This document shows positions 12,471-21,274 of a stretch of 64,000 nt of DNA, piece by piece. The stretch covers positions 1,178,001 through 1,242,000 of the forward strand of contig NZ_CP014692.1 in assembly GCF_002005445.1 (NCBI RefSeq), read 5' to 3'. Each line of letters opens with the position of its first letter. Within the stretch, counting starts at the first letter, position 1. Origin of the DNA: Acetobacter aceti. GTDB lineage: Bacteria > Pseudomonadota > Alphaproteobacteria > Acetobacterales > Acetobacteraceae. The translations under genes were made by a program, and so were the position numbers. The notes under the pieces were generated by a model. The model searched no databases and was not told where the DNA came from. It saw only the letters and a list, made by a program, of their open reading frames with translations.

Positions 12471-12692
12471 GAGATGTGTTTTTTTTTAAGGATTTTTCTG
12501 TAATTCGGTGGGATGTGGGCGAAAACGGCAATCTGACAGAGTATCGGAGTGTTGCCTGTCACGACCCTGATCTTCAAGACTGCAGGATTTGCGATGATTT
12601 CGTTGATTCCTTTGACATTCTGCTGTTACCTGAAAAATAACGATATTTCCAGCCATTGTTACTTATACTGGGTTCAACTGAAAGAGATAATT

Positions 12693-13563
12693 GATGGGTG
12701 GCTCGTCTGAACTCCGGAGTTCTCCGCAAGCTATGCCTGTTGTGGTGAAACTTGCGGGAAAAGAAATGGCTTAGTGCCGGGCGCTTGCTGACGCCGAAGT
12801 TCTGGCTCAGTTAAGTAACCTGGCTTATGGCGGAGAGGGGGAAGTTCCGGTCGGTTTTCAGAATATAACAGAACGTAATGAGAAACTGATACCGATTGAA
12901 TTAACGAACTCCATTATTCAACCGACAAGAGAAAGCTCTCACCTACGCTGTCGTGTCTACTGGGCCATATCACTACTCGGTGGATATTATGTTATTGCTT
13001 TTGCTGGAACGGCCAACATGCAGGATGCCTTTGAAGACGTTGCTCAGGGCGGTGCTGGCGTTCCTACTGACCAGTATAGACGAGCTCATCAGATTGGTGT
13101 TCTTGTTGGAAAAGCACCGAGATCGATCGCCATCATCTTTACAGGACATTCGCTTGGAGGAGGTCTGGCTGCTGAAGCGGCGATGGTTGCAGGGCGTCCT
13201 GCCGTTACATTCAATGCTGCCGGTGTTAATCAGTTTAACATTCCACAGCATTCGGAGCGTGCCACCATTGATGCCTACAGCACCTATGGTGATCCACTGA
13301 CCTTTCTTCAAAACAGTCGCCGCATTATCATTGCTGGAATTGGTTCAACCCCTTTTATGCCTGCCAAAGGATTGTCGGCGACTATGCAGCTTCTTGGTTC
13401 TCTTCCTCAGGCAATCGGACACCAAGTGGTAATCCCGGACTATGCCGGGCAACATGATAGTGTCTGGGACAATTTCAACCCGCTTTACGACTTTGAACGT
13501 CACAAAATAGGTAGGCTGATTCAGAATATTCATATTTATGAGGTCATCTTGAAATGCAAATAG
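12693..13563 (+). pseudogene. Lipase-fold (GHSLGG) protein gene interrupted by an in-frame amber stop
   Basis: One frame runs from ATG 12693 to TAG 13561-13563 and is broken only by TAG at 12771-12773, after MGGSSELRSS...KLAGKEMA. After the stop the frame continues CRALADAEVLAQLSNLAYG and YYVIAFAGTAN. It goes on to FTGHSLGGGLAAEAA, the nucleophile elbow of class 3 lipases (nt ~13141-13185). The later Asp in STYGDPLTF and His in QHDSVWDNF could complete a triad. The first standard start codon after the stop is ATG 13018, which would omit the N-terminal part of the hydrolase fold. There is no signal peptide. The 3' end overlaps the exported ankyrin gene by 10 nt. The arrangement resembles type VI lipase effector-immunity pairs (inference). 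It may be a real nonsense mutation or a sequencing error. Confidence 0.7.
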
Positions 13564-14405
13564 GGAGATATATACTCTACTTTTTTGTGACGTTGATGCT
13601 GTTCCCGATTACCGCCGAAGCGAAATGCTACGAGGGTTTTCCAGTGGATGACGTTCCGAATGTCTGTAACTATATCGCTTCTTTTCCTACTGGCAGAGCC
13701 CGACAGTTCGCTGAAGCAGTCCTTTCTGGATCTGTCGATAAAACGCTTGAATATGCCTCGATGTTGCGGAATGGTGTTAATACTGTCGGAGCATTCGGAC
13801 ATACTGCTCTCGATATTGCCGCATGGCGCAATGATCAGCCGATGATGGAAGCCCTGCTGAAAGCCGGAGCACGCCCGGATGGAGAAAGGGATATGGCGCC
13901 GATCGCCATATTGCCTCAGGATAATACCCAGAAATTTGAAGCATCACTAAGAATGCTTCTTCACGCAGGCGCAAATATAAATGGCACTTACAGAAGAGGT
14001 ACAGCAACTGACGGGGCTGCCGATGAAGGGAATAATGAGGCTCTTCTGACCTTGATCGCATTGAAGGCTGACATCAATACAGACTATGGATCCGGCCCTC
14101 CGATTATCGAAGCTGCTAGAGGTGGATACTGGACAACAGTGAGGATTTTTCTGCAATACGGCGTATCTCTATGGACCACTGATCGTATTGGTGAAACTCT
14201 TGGTAATATTGCTATGGACCAGATGAAGCCTGGAGAACTGGCTGCTGTGCTTTTCATCGATCAGGGAAGCAAGAAAGAAAAAGCAGAAAAAGAAGCGCTT
14301 GAACAAACAGTTGTAGACCTGAAAAAAGCAGGCTTCCCTTGGCCGGCGCCCGGTTATGAGGAAATAAGAAAAATGCAAGCGGAACATAAATGGCCACCTA
14401 AGTAG
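13554..14405 (+). CDS. Exported ankyrin-repeat protein, possible immunity protein
   Basis: 283 aa with a signal peptide (MQIGRYILYFFVTLMLFPITAEA-KC), predicting a periplasmic location. Ankyrin-type repeats occupy the middle: GHTALDIAAWRNDQPMMEALLKAGA, then ASLRMLLHAGANING, ALLTLIALKADIN and PPIIEAARGGYWTTVRIFLQYG. The C-terminus is charged and helical. The start codon lies inside the end of the lipase frame, so translation is probably coupled. Periplasmic ankyrin proteins are found beside secreted or type VI phospholipases, which suggests it protects against the upstream lipase. That role is inference. The gene appears intact although its partner is interrupted. Confidence 0.75.
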   Translation: MQIGRYILYFFVTLMLFPITAEAKCYEGFPVDDVPNVCNYIASFPTGRARQFAEAVLSGSVDKTLEYASMLRNGVNTVGAFGHTALDIAAWRNDQPMMEALLKAGARPDGERDMAPIAILPQDNTQKFEASLRMLLHAGANINGTYRRGTATDGAADEGNNEALLTLIALKADINTDYGSGPPIIEAARGGYWTTVRIFLQYGVSLWTTDRIGETLGNIAMDQMKPGELAAVLFIDQGSKKEKAEKEALEQTVVDLKKAGFPWPAPGYEEIRKMQAEHKWPPK

Positions 14406-14801
14406 GGTGTCCTACCAATCTGCACTGCGTAAACCTGTTGAAGGTAAAGCTGGCATGCGATGCCACCTCTCAGGCAAGCAGACTGGCGATCGTAAACGTC
14501 TTACCTTGAAATCGACGCGGACGGTTTTTTCCGACTGGTGTCTCGGGCAGTGTAGGTAAGTAGATGGTTTTTCCATTGAAAAACTGCTTCTCGCTCGAGC
14601 GTTCTGGCGGTATCGCTCACATTCGATGAAAAGCATATGACAGACGATCCATTGGTCAGAAGGACGTCGCCCGATGGAGCATAATGATGTTTTTTTGGGT
14701 CGCGGACTGAAGGCGGAATAGTAACGAACGCCGTCTCATGAAAAAGTCTCTTTACCGAACCGTTGATATTATGGCGGATTTGACCGAAATATGGGCCGGT
14801 T
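14406..14801. other. Non-coding gap between the ankyrin gene and mfd
   Basis: About 395 bp without a recognisable gene. Short open frames on both strands lack family features or good ribosome sites. This stretch must hold the mfd promoter and is probably the right-hand edge of the accessory insert. I saw no flanking direct repeats, IS ends or tRNA. Confidence 0.4.
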
Positions 14802-17800
14802 GTGAATGGACTGGCGCTGATGGACGTGGATGAACGCTCTCCCAAGACTGCTGCTACCCCGGTAAAAGGCACTGCAATATGGGGTGCGCCTGATGGTTTC
14901 GATGCGCTTCTGCTGGTCAAGCGTGCACGGGAGCATAATGGTCCTGTGCTGCATGTCGCCAAGGACGATGCTGCCCTCAATCGGCTTGGCGAGGCGCTGG
15001 ACTACATGGGGGAGAAGACCGAAGTTCTGCGCTTTCCCGCGTGGGACTGTCTCCCGTATGATCGCGTTTCTCCCAATCCGGTTCTGATCGCCGAGCGTGT
15101 CGCCACCCTGACGCGCCTGCTGGAACCGACGAAAGCGAAAGGCGGACGGATCGTTCTTACGACGCCTGCCGCTCTTATGCAGCGTGTTGCGCCCCGCTCG
15201 GCGTTTGAAGGTCAGTCTCTCGAGGTCGCGCAGGGCGAAAACCTCGATCAGTCCTTTCTGATCGAACTGCTGGTCGCCAATGGTTACACCCGAACCGACA
15301 CGGTGATGGAACCGGGGGAATTCGCCTCCCGTGGCGGGATTTTTGACCTGTTTCCCGCAGGGCAGGCAGAGCCGGTCCGGCTTGATCTGTTCGGCGACGA
15401 GGTTGAGAACATTCGCTACTTCGACCCCGGCACCCAGCGTTCGACGGGCAAGGCGGAGCGTCTGACACTGCGTCCCGTATCCGAGTTCTCGCTCGATCCT
15501 GACAGTATTTCCAGATTCCGCTCTGCATGGCGTGACCAGTTCGGGCAGGCTGCCGCGACCGATTCGCTCTATGAGCATGTGAGCGAAGGACGTCGCTATA
15601 CCGGAATTGAACACTGGTTGCCGCTATTCCATGGGGACATGGAAACCCTGTTCGACTATCTGAAAAATCCGGCCATCTCCCTCGATCATCAGGTCGATGA
15701 ATCTCTCGCAGCCCGTATGGAGATGGTGCAGGACCATTACGAGGCGCGAAAGACACCGCCGCGTGAAGGAGAGACACCTTATCGCGCCCTGCCGCCGCAT
15801 CTGCTGTATCTTGATCGCAAGGGGTGGGACGCCGCGCTGTCACGCTTCCCGGTCACGAAGTTCAGTCCCTTCGCCAAACCGGATGGCGCGGAAGGGATTG
15901 ATGCGGGCGGTCGCCCCGGCATCATGTTCGCCAAAATGGCGCCGCAGGGTGAGCGCGAGAAGGTCTTCGATCTGATCGCTGATTACGCGCAGCAATGGGC
16001 GCAGACGAAACGACGCTGTTTTGTCACCGCGTGGACCAAAGGCTCCCGTGAGCGGATCAAGACGCTGCTCATGGAGCATCGTGTAGCGGTCGAGACCTTC
16101 GATAGCTGGGACCCCGCCAGCAAGATGAAGGCGGGAGCGGTCGGGCTGCTGATCTTCGGTATCGAGCGTGGTTTTGTCGGCGACGACATCGCCATCGTTT
16201 CCGAACAGGATCTGCTGGGTGAGCGGATTGGTCGCCCGCCGCGTAAACGTCGTCGCGCTGATGAACTGATTTCCGAAGCGGGCGAGATCACCGAGGGTGA
16301 TCTGGTCGTCCATCAGGATTACGGCATCGGGCGGTATGACGGGCTGGAGACGGTCAGTGTCGGCGTCGCGCCGCATGACTGTCTGCGCCTGCTCTATGAC
16401 GGTGGGCAGAAGCTGTATCTGCCGGTCGAGAATATCGAACTGCTGAGCCGCTTCGGCTCCGATCAGGCCGGTGTGGCGCTCGACAAGCTCGGTGGCGTGG
16501 CGTGGCAGGCCCGCAAGTCCAAGATGAAGGAGCGTATCCGCGATATGGCGGGCGCGCTCATCCGCACGGCGGCGGCGCGCGCGCTGCGTGAAGCGCCTTC
16601 TCTGGCGCCACCGGAAGGTCTCTGGGAGGAGTTCTGCGCCCGCTTCCCGTTTGTGGAAACGGACGATCAGGCCCGCGCCATTGCCGATGTGATTGAGGAC
16701 ATGGCGTCCGGCCGGCCGATGGATCGTCTCGTCTGCGGCGATGTCGGGTTCGGAAAGACCGAAGTGGCGTTGCGGGCGGCTTTCGTGGCGGCGATGTCCG
16801 GCACACAGGTGGCGGTCGTGGTGCCGACCACACTGCTGGCCCGTCAGCATTTCCGCACCTTTGAGACGCGGTTTGAAGGGTTCCCGATTCACGTCGCGCA
16901 GCTTTCGCGGATGGTTACCGCCAAGCAGGCGACGGAGGTCCGCAAGGGCATCACCGACGGCACGGTCAACATTGTGATCGGCACGCATGCGCTGTTGGCG
17001 AAGACTGTGAAATTCGCCGATCTTGGCCTGCTGATCATTGATGAAGAGCAGCACTTCGGTGTGAACCACAAGGAAAAGCTGAAAGCCCTGCGCGAGGACG
17101 TGCATGTGCTGACGCTCTCCGCCACGCCGCTGCCACGCACGCTCCAGCTTTCGCTGTCCGGCGTGCGTGAAATGAGCCTGATCGCCACACCGCCAACCGA
17201 TCGTCTGGCCGTCCGGACATTCATCATGCCGTTCGACAGCGTGGTGATCCGTGAGGCAATCCAGCGCGAACGCTTCCGTGGCGGCCAGATTTTCTGTGTC
17301 GCGCCGCGTGTGGAAGATCTGAACCGTCTGGCCGAACGGTTGGCTGACATCGTGCCTGATGCGAAAGTCGTGCAGGCGCATGGTCAACTGTCACCAACCG
17401 AGCTTGAGCGGGTGATGACGGAATTTGCTGATGGCAAATACGACATTCTGCTTTCCACCAACATTGTGGAAAGTGGACTGGACATGCCGTCCGTCAACAC
17501 GCTGATCATCCATCGCGCCGACATGTTCGGACTTGGTCAGCTTTACCAGCTTCGTGGGCGTGTAGGGCGCGGCAAGCAGCGTGGTTACGCCTATCTGACA
17601 TGGCCGCAGACCCATCTGCTGTCCGCCGCCGCGCAGAAACGTCTTGAGATCATGCAGACGCTCGACACGCTGGGGGCGGGCTTCACGCTGGCCTCGCATG
17701 ACCTTGACCTGCGTGGGGCGGGTAACCTGCTGGGCGATGAGCAGTCCGGTCATATCCGTGAAGTGGGCATCGAGCTTTACCAGCAGATGTTGCAGGATGC

Positions 17801-18311
17801 TGTGGCGGATCTGCGGGCTGAAAAAGGCAAGGCCAAGCGGGAAGACCGCGACTGGACGCCGAACATCGTGCTGGGTCTGCCGGTTCTCATTCCCGACAGC
17901 TATGTCACGGATCTGCCTGTCAGGCTCAGCCTGTATCGCCGGATAGCCTCGCTGGCGTCAGCCGCCGAGGATGAGGCGATGGAGGCCGAACTGGTGGATC
18001 GTTTTGGAGCCGTGCCGCCTGAACTGAAAAACCTGCTCGACGTGGTGGCGATCAAGCGGTCCTGTCGCGCCGCTGGCGTCGAGCGCGTGGAGGCGGGTCC
18101 GAAAGGGATGGTGATCCAGTTCCGTGGCAATCAGTTCGCCAATCCTGAAGGGCTTATCCGATGGATGGGGAAGTGGACGGATGGTCTGATCCGTATTCGT
18201 CCGGACCACAAACTGTCCATCGTGCGTGAACTGCTCAATGCGCAGAGGGTTGGTCTGGCACAGAAGGTAACGACTGTTCTGGCGAAGCTGGCGGCAAAAG
18301 TGGAAGGGTGA
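14802..18311 (+). CDS. mfd: Transcription-repair coupling factor
   Basis: An ATP-dependent translocase that removes RNA polymerase stalled at lesions and recruits UvrA. 1169 aa, normal for the family. The N-terminal UvrB-like module (VLHVAKDDAALNRL through FASRGGIFDLFPAG) is followed by the RNA-polymerase-interacting domain (EGDLVVHQDYGIGRYDGLE). The RecG-like motor has Walker A GDVGFGKT near residue 646, DEEQHFGV, SATPLPRT and QLRGRVGRGKQRGYAYL, followed by the C-terminal TRCF domain. The GTG at 14802 is used here; ATG at 14820 is an alternative. Neither has an obvious ribosome site. Confidence 0.95.
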   Translation: MNGLALMDVDERSPKTAATPVKGTAIWGAPDGFDALLLVKRAREHNGPVLHVAKDDAALNRLGEALDYMGEKTEVLRFPAWDCLPYDRVSPNPVLIAERVATLTRLLEPTKAKGGRIVLTTPAALMQRVAPRSAFEGQSLEVAQGENLDQSFLIELLVANGYTRTDTVMEPGEFASRGGIFDLFPAGQAEPVRLDLFGDEVENIRYFDPGTQRSTGKAERLTLRPVSEFSLDPDSISRFRSAWRDQFGQAAATDSLYEHVSEGRRYTGIEHWLPLFHGDMETLFDYLKNPAISLDHQVDESLAARMEMVQDHYEARKTPPREGETPYRALPPHLLYLDRKGWDAALSRFPVTKFSPFAKPDGAEGIDAGGRPGIMFAKMAPQGEREKVFDLIADYAQQWAQTKRRCFVTAWTKGSRERIKTLLMEHRVAVETFDSWDPASKMKAGAVGLLIFGIERGFVGDDIAIVSEQDLLGERIGRPPRKRRRADELISEAGEITEGDLVVHQDYGIGRYDGLETVSVGVAPHDCLRLLYDGGQKLYLPVENIELLSRFGSDQAGVALDKLGGVAWQARKSKMKERIRDMAGALIRTAAARALREAPSLAPPEGLWEEFCARFPFVETDDQARAIADVIEDMASGRPMDRLVCGDVGFGKTEVALRAAFVAAMSGTQVAVVVPTTLLARQHFRTFETRFEGFPIHVAQLSRMVTAKQATEVRKGITDGTVNIVIGTHALLAKTVKFADLGLLIIDEEQHFGVNHKEKLKALREDVHVLTLSATPLPRTLQLSLSGVREMSLIATPPTDRLAVRTFIMPFDSVVIREAIQRERFRGGQIFCVAPRVEDLNRLAERLADIVPDAKVVQAHGQLSPTELERVMTEFADGKYDILLSTNIVESGLDMPSVNTLIIHRADMFGLGQLYQLRGRVGRGKQRGYAYLTWPQTHLLSAAAQKRLEIMQTLDTLGAGFTLASHDLDLRGAGNLLGDEQSGHIREVGIELYQQMLQDAVADLRAEKGKAKREDRDWTPNIVLGLPVLIPDSYVTDLPVRLSLYRRIASLASAAEDEAMEAELVDRFGAVPPELKNLLDVVAIKRSCRAAGVERVEAGPKGMVIQFRGNQFANPEGLIRWMGKWTDGLIRIRPDHKLSIVRELLNAQRVGLAQKVTTVLAKLAAKVEG

Positions 18312-18349
18312 GGGACGCAACCTGAACTGCCGCAGGTCAGGAGAGATTG

Positions 18350-18384
18350 TGACATGCTGAATTTCTGCAGGATTCAGCATGTCA
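18350..18384. terminator. Long hairpin between convergent mfd and the heme receptor gene
   Basis: A perfect 13-bp stem (TGACATGCTGAAT with its complement at 18372-18384) and a 9-nt loop lie between the 3' ends of two convergent genes. No long T-run follows, but the position fits a bidirectional terminator. Confidence 0.55.
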
Positions 18385-18415
18385 TGGCTGTAATCTAAAT
18401 TAACTTCTGACAGAT

Positions 18416-20752
18416 CTAGAAATTTATCAATGCTGTGACTTTGAAGCTGCGTCCCGGCTGTGAGTAATACGCCTTTTTCACTGTGGAACTGTCGGGGATA
18501 TCGAGGGCGCTGTAATACCGCTTGTTGAACATGTTGTACATTCCTGCCTGTATCTTCATGTTTGGAAAAAAGGTGGGCGAATACCATCCGTTCAGGTCAA
18601 AGATGGCGTATCCGGGAGTCTTGTTCAGGGAGGAGGAGGGATCCTGCACCTTGTTTCGGGCAGCGGCAAAAGTCGTGGAGAAATTTGCTCCCCAGCGGTC
18701 GGACACATAACCGACTCCAACAATTCCCCTGAATGGCGCGACAGAGTTCAGATGCACATGCTCCTGCTGATCTTTTCCATCGGAGTAGGCAAGGGAGGTC
18801 CACGCCAGCCAATGCTCACCAAAGGTCCAGTTTGCACGGGCTTCAACGCCATAAATCCGCACACGCTGACGATTGACGTATTTGAAGACGCCAAATGGAA
18901 AGTTTCCGTCAATTCCGGCTGCATCCGCCGTTGTGGTGATCTGGTCGATGAAATTGTGATAATAATTGTCGTAGACAGAAATATTCGCGCCGCGTTTTGA
19001 ATCTCCGTAACGGACACCGGCTTCCCAACCCCTGCTTGTTTCCGGTTTGAGAGCGGGATTGCCAATTGCAGCATAGGACCCTGTTCCGCCATAGGTCAGA
19101 TAAAGCTCATTTGCGGAGGGAGCACGAAATGCCGTGTTATATTGGGCGTAAAGCGTGACCTTATCCGCAACACGGACTTCCGCCAGCACCTTGGGAGAAA
19201 AATGCGAGGTGCTGGATGCCGCTGGAAATCCGTCGTAAATGGCGTTGGCGGTATAGGACGCTGTCTGCTGTGGTGCGCGTTTATACCAGTCAAAGCGGAA
19301 TCCCGGTGTAATGTGCAGCCATTCATGTTTCCCGTATCCGATACGGTCCTGCACAATCGCGCCAAGATCCGTGCCATGTACATTCGGCATGTCTGACTGG
19401 TTGTTGTGCAGATAGGCGCAGGTCCAGATGGAGGCCGTGCAGTTGTCCCGGCCGGCGGCATATTCACTGGTGTCGGTCAGATAGGCCTCGCCCCCAAGCG
19501 TGATTGCATGATGGAAAGGACCGGTAAAGACATTGGATGAAACAGAACCGGTCACGCCGTAGGATGACGTAGTCAGTTTGTCATTCCGGTCATAAATGCC
19601 GACTGGCGCGATCAGCCGGTTGGAAGCAGTATTGGCAATGGTGTCGACCTTCTGCCAGTAGGCAATCAGATGTGCCTCACTGATGAAGGCCAGAGGATTG
19701 ACAGATTTGTAGTCATAGCCGCCAGAAACACGGGAGCGCTTTGTTTCTTCAAGAGTGCGGTAGGTACTGTAGGTGCTGTTGATGTTTGACAGCGTGTTTT
19801 CATTGTAATTGCGGTCGAAGACTTCCCCTGTCAGTCCGATCCGATGACCACCCGCAAAATAATGCTGAATTTTTCCAAGGAAATTTCCCTGTGTATAGGA
19901 AGCCGGATCCCGTTTCGTCCGCGTGGTTCCGACACCTCCCACGGTTCCCCGGTTGCCTGTCTCGCTACCGTCCTGAAATCCACCCTGGACCAGCATGACG
20001 GTGTTATGGTACCGCGCTGCAAAAGCCTGATTGAGATAGGCGCTTTCGCTGGAACCGTCATAGGTCAGCTTTGTCAGGCCTCCGACTGTCTTGCCGGGTT
20101 TGAGAATATCTTCCGGTTCAAGAGTGCGCATGGCCACGACACCCCCCAGCGCCCCGGTGCCGAAAAAGCTTGAACTCGCGTTCTTCACCACGTCAATGGC
20201 GCTGAGCGAATTGAAATCATAGCCTGAAATACCGCCTTCAAGCCCGCGTGCGCCATTATTGCTCCAGATACTGCGGATACCGTCGATCGTGGTGAGAATA
20301 CGGTTCTGATCAAGGCCGCGCATGTTGATCGACGAATTGTTCGTATTGAAATTCACCGCCGCATCCACGCGACGGCTGTAATCGGAGATGTTGTCGATCA
20401 TCCGGTCCTGGAAAGTCTTCATCGTGGTTGTCTGTGTCAGGACACGTGCTTTGCCGACATTGCTGTAATCCGCATCCGGATCGATCTTCATGGAGCCGAT
20501 GAGATCCGTTGACCGCCCCTGAACCCGGACAGGGGAAAGAGAAATTGGTGATGCTGCTGAAGCCGCAGCGGTTTGCGACGGTGCTGACGGCGCGGTCGTA
20601 GGCGACGAAACTTTGATTTTCTTCTTTGGAGAAACTGAAACGGCATCCTGCCCCAAAGCCGCTGATGAGACTGATGTGAGGAGAAATGCAGGAAATGCCA
20701 GAAGGAAAGAACATCTTACGGCATGGGCTGACCGAAGGAGAGGCATGACCAT
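18416..20752 (-). CDS. TonB-dependent heme/hemoglobin receptor
   Basis: An outer-membrane gated beta-barrel for heme-type ligands. With the start at ATG 20752 (MVMPLLRSAHAVRCSFLLAF, 778 aa) the signal peptide ends near ALG-QDA. A Pro/Ala/Ser-rich spacer and the plug domain follow (SSINMRGLDQNRILTTIDGIR, SSSFFGTGALGGVVAM). The 22-strand barrel ends in the aromatic-terminated SFKVTALINF. The plug resembles the hemoglobin/transferrin receptor family. Ligand assignment rests mainly on the divergent hmu operon. The frame is open to 20869, but that extension crosses the Fur-box-like site and lacks signal-peptide features. Iron-dependent repression by Fur is likely. Confidence 0.88.
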   Translation of the reverse strand: MVMPLLRSAHAVRCSFLLAFPAFLLTSVSSAALGQDAVSVSPKKKIKVSSPTTAPSAPSQTAAASAASPISLSPVRVQGRSTDLIGSMKIDPDADYSNVGKARVLTQTTTMKTFQDRMIDNISDYSRRVDAAVNFNTNNSSINMRGLDQNRILTTIDGIRSIWSNNGARGLEGGISGYDFNSLSAIDVVKNASSSFFGTGALGGVVAMRTLEPEDILKPGKTVGGLTKLTYDGSSESAYLNQAFAARYHNTVMLVQGGFQDGSETGNRGTVGGVGTTRTKRDPASYTQGNFLGKIQHYFAGGHRIGLTGEVFDRNYNENTLSNINSTYSTYRTLEETKRSRVSGGYDYKSVNPLAFISEAHLIAYWQKVDTIANTASNRLIAPVGIYDRNDKLTTSSYGVTGSVSSNVFTGPFHHAITLGGEAYLTDTSEYAAGRDNCTASIWTCAYLHNNQSDMPNVHGTDLGAIVQDRIGYGKHEWLHITPGFRFDWYKRAPQQTASYTANAIYDGFPAASSTSHFSPKVLAEVRVADKVTLYAQYNTAFRAPSANELYLTYGGTGSYAAIGNPALKPETSRGWEAGVRYGDSKRGANISVYDNYYHNFIDQITTTADAAGIDGNFPFGVFKYVNRQRVRIYGVEARANWTFGEHWLAWTSLAYSDGKDQQEHVHLNSVAPFRGIVGVGYVSDRWGANFSTTFAAARNKVQDPSSSLNKTPGYAIFDLNGWYSPTFFPNMKIQAGMYNMFNKRYYSALDIPDSSTVKKAYYSQPGRSFKVTALINF

Positions 20753-20808
20753 TATCTTTCTATTGCGAATTGTTCGCAACAAAAGCGGATTGATCGATAA
20801 TGTCAAGA

Positions 20809-20828
20809 TAATGATATTGATTCTCATT
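20809..20828. promoter_or_regulatory. Fur-box-like operator
   Basis: On the minus strand the site reads AATGAGAATCAATATCATTA, close to the Fur consensus GATAATGATAATCATTATC and with its imperfect dyad symmetry. It lies in the 186 bp between the divergent receptor and heme-monooxygenase genes, so it could repress both directions when iron is sufficient. An Irr- or RirA-type regulator cannot be excluded. Confidence 0.65.
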
Positions 20829-20938
20829 TGCGTTAATGCAAGACTTCGTTGCTGAGACATCAAAGTCACACTGCTGCAAGCGGGGATCAGAAACGGGTCT
20901 CTCGCTGCAACGTGCTGTGTTTATAAGGTTTTTCGCGT

Positions 20939-21259
20939 ATGTTCATTGCTATGAATCGTTTCAAGGTGCGTCCGGATAGCGAAGACATGTTTCTCGCCCG
21001 CTGGCTGGATCGCGAGGTCAGCCTGTGCGGCGTGCCTGGCTTTGTTGCGATCCGTTTCATGAAAGGGGATGTGTACGAAACCTATATTCTTTACGCATCG
21101 GAAACGACATGGGTCTCTAGGGAAGCCTTCGATGACTGGAAGCAGTCCGACGTGTTCCGGACCGCGCATCGTACTGCGGGCCAGGGTGAAATGCTGACGA
21201 TCGAGCGGCGGGAATCGAATGGATTCGAGGTTCTGAAAACGGTCAGTGCGCTATCCTGA
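20939..21259 (+). CDS. Heme-degrading monooxygenase, IsdG/HmuQ-like (copy 1)
   Basis: A 106-aa ABM-fold protein. The IsdG-family catalytic residues align as Asn6 (FIAMNRF), Trp67 (DDWKQS) and His77 (FRTAH), and PGF is conserved at 33-35. The expected reaction is oxygen-dependent opening of the heme ring to release iron in the cytoplasm. It is the first gene after the Fur-box-like site and precedes hmuT, with an AAGG site upstream of ATG 20939. A paralogue with the same residues ends the operon. Bradyrhizobium HmuQ/HmuD are the closest described arrangement known to me. Confidence 0.85.
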   Translation: MFIAMNRFKVRPDSEDMFLARWLDREVSLCGVPGFVAIRFMKGDVYETYILYASETTWVSREAFDDWKQSDVFRTAHRTAGQGEMLTIERRESNGFEVLKTVSALS

Positions 21260-21274
21260 GTGAAAGATATCATT

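Noticed and set aside
12771..12773. Amber codon in the lipase gene read as a recoded amino acid
   Set aside because: Pyrrolysine or programmed read-through has no supporting element here; a nonsense mutation or sequencing error is simpler.
14501..14980. Minus-strand open frame in the gap before mfd
   Set aside because: Overlaps the mfd start and has no ribosome site or family similarity.
15840..17387. 515-codon open frame antisense to mfd
   Set aside because: Explained by GC-biased codon use of mfd; no domain features.
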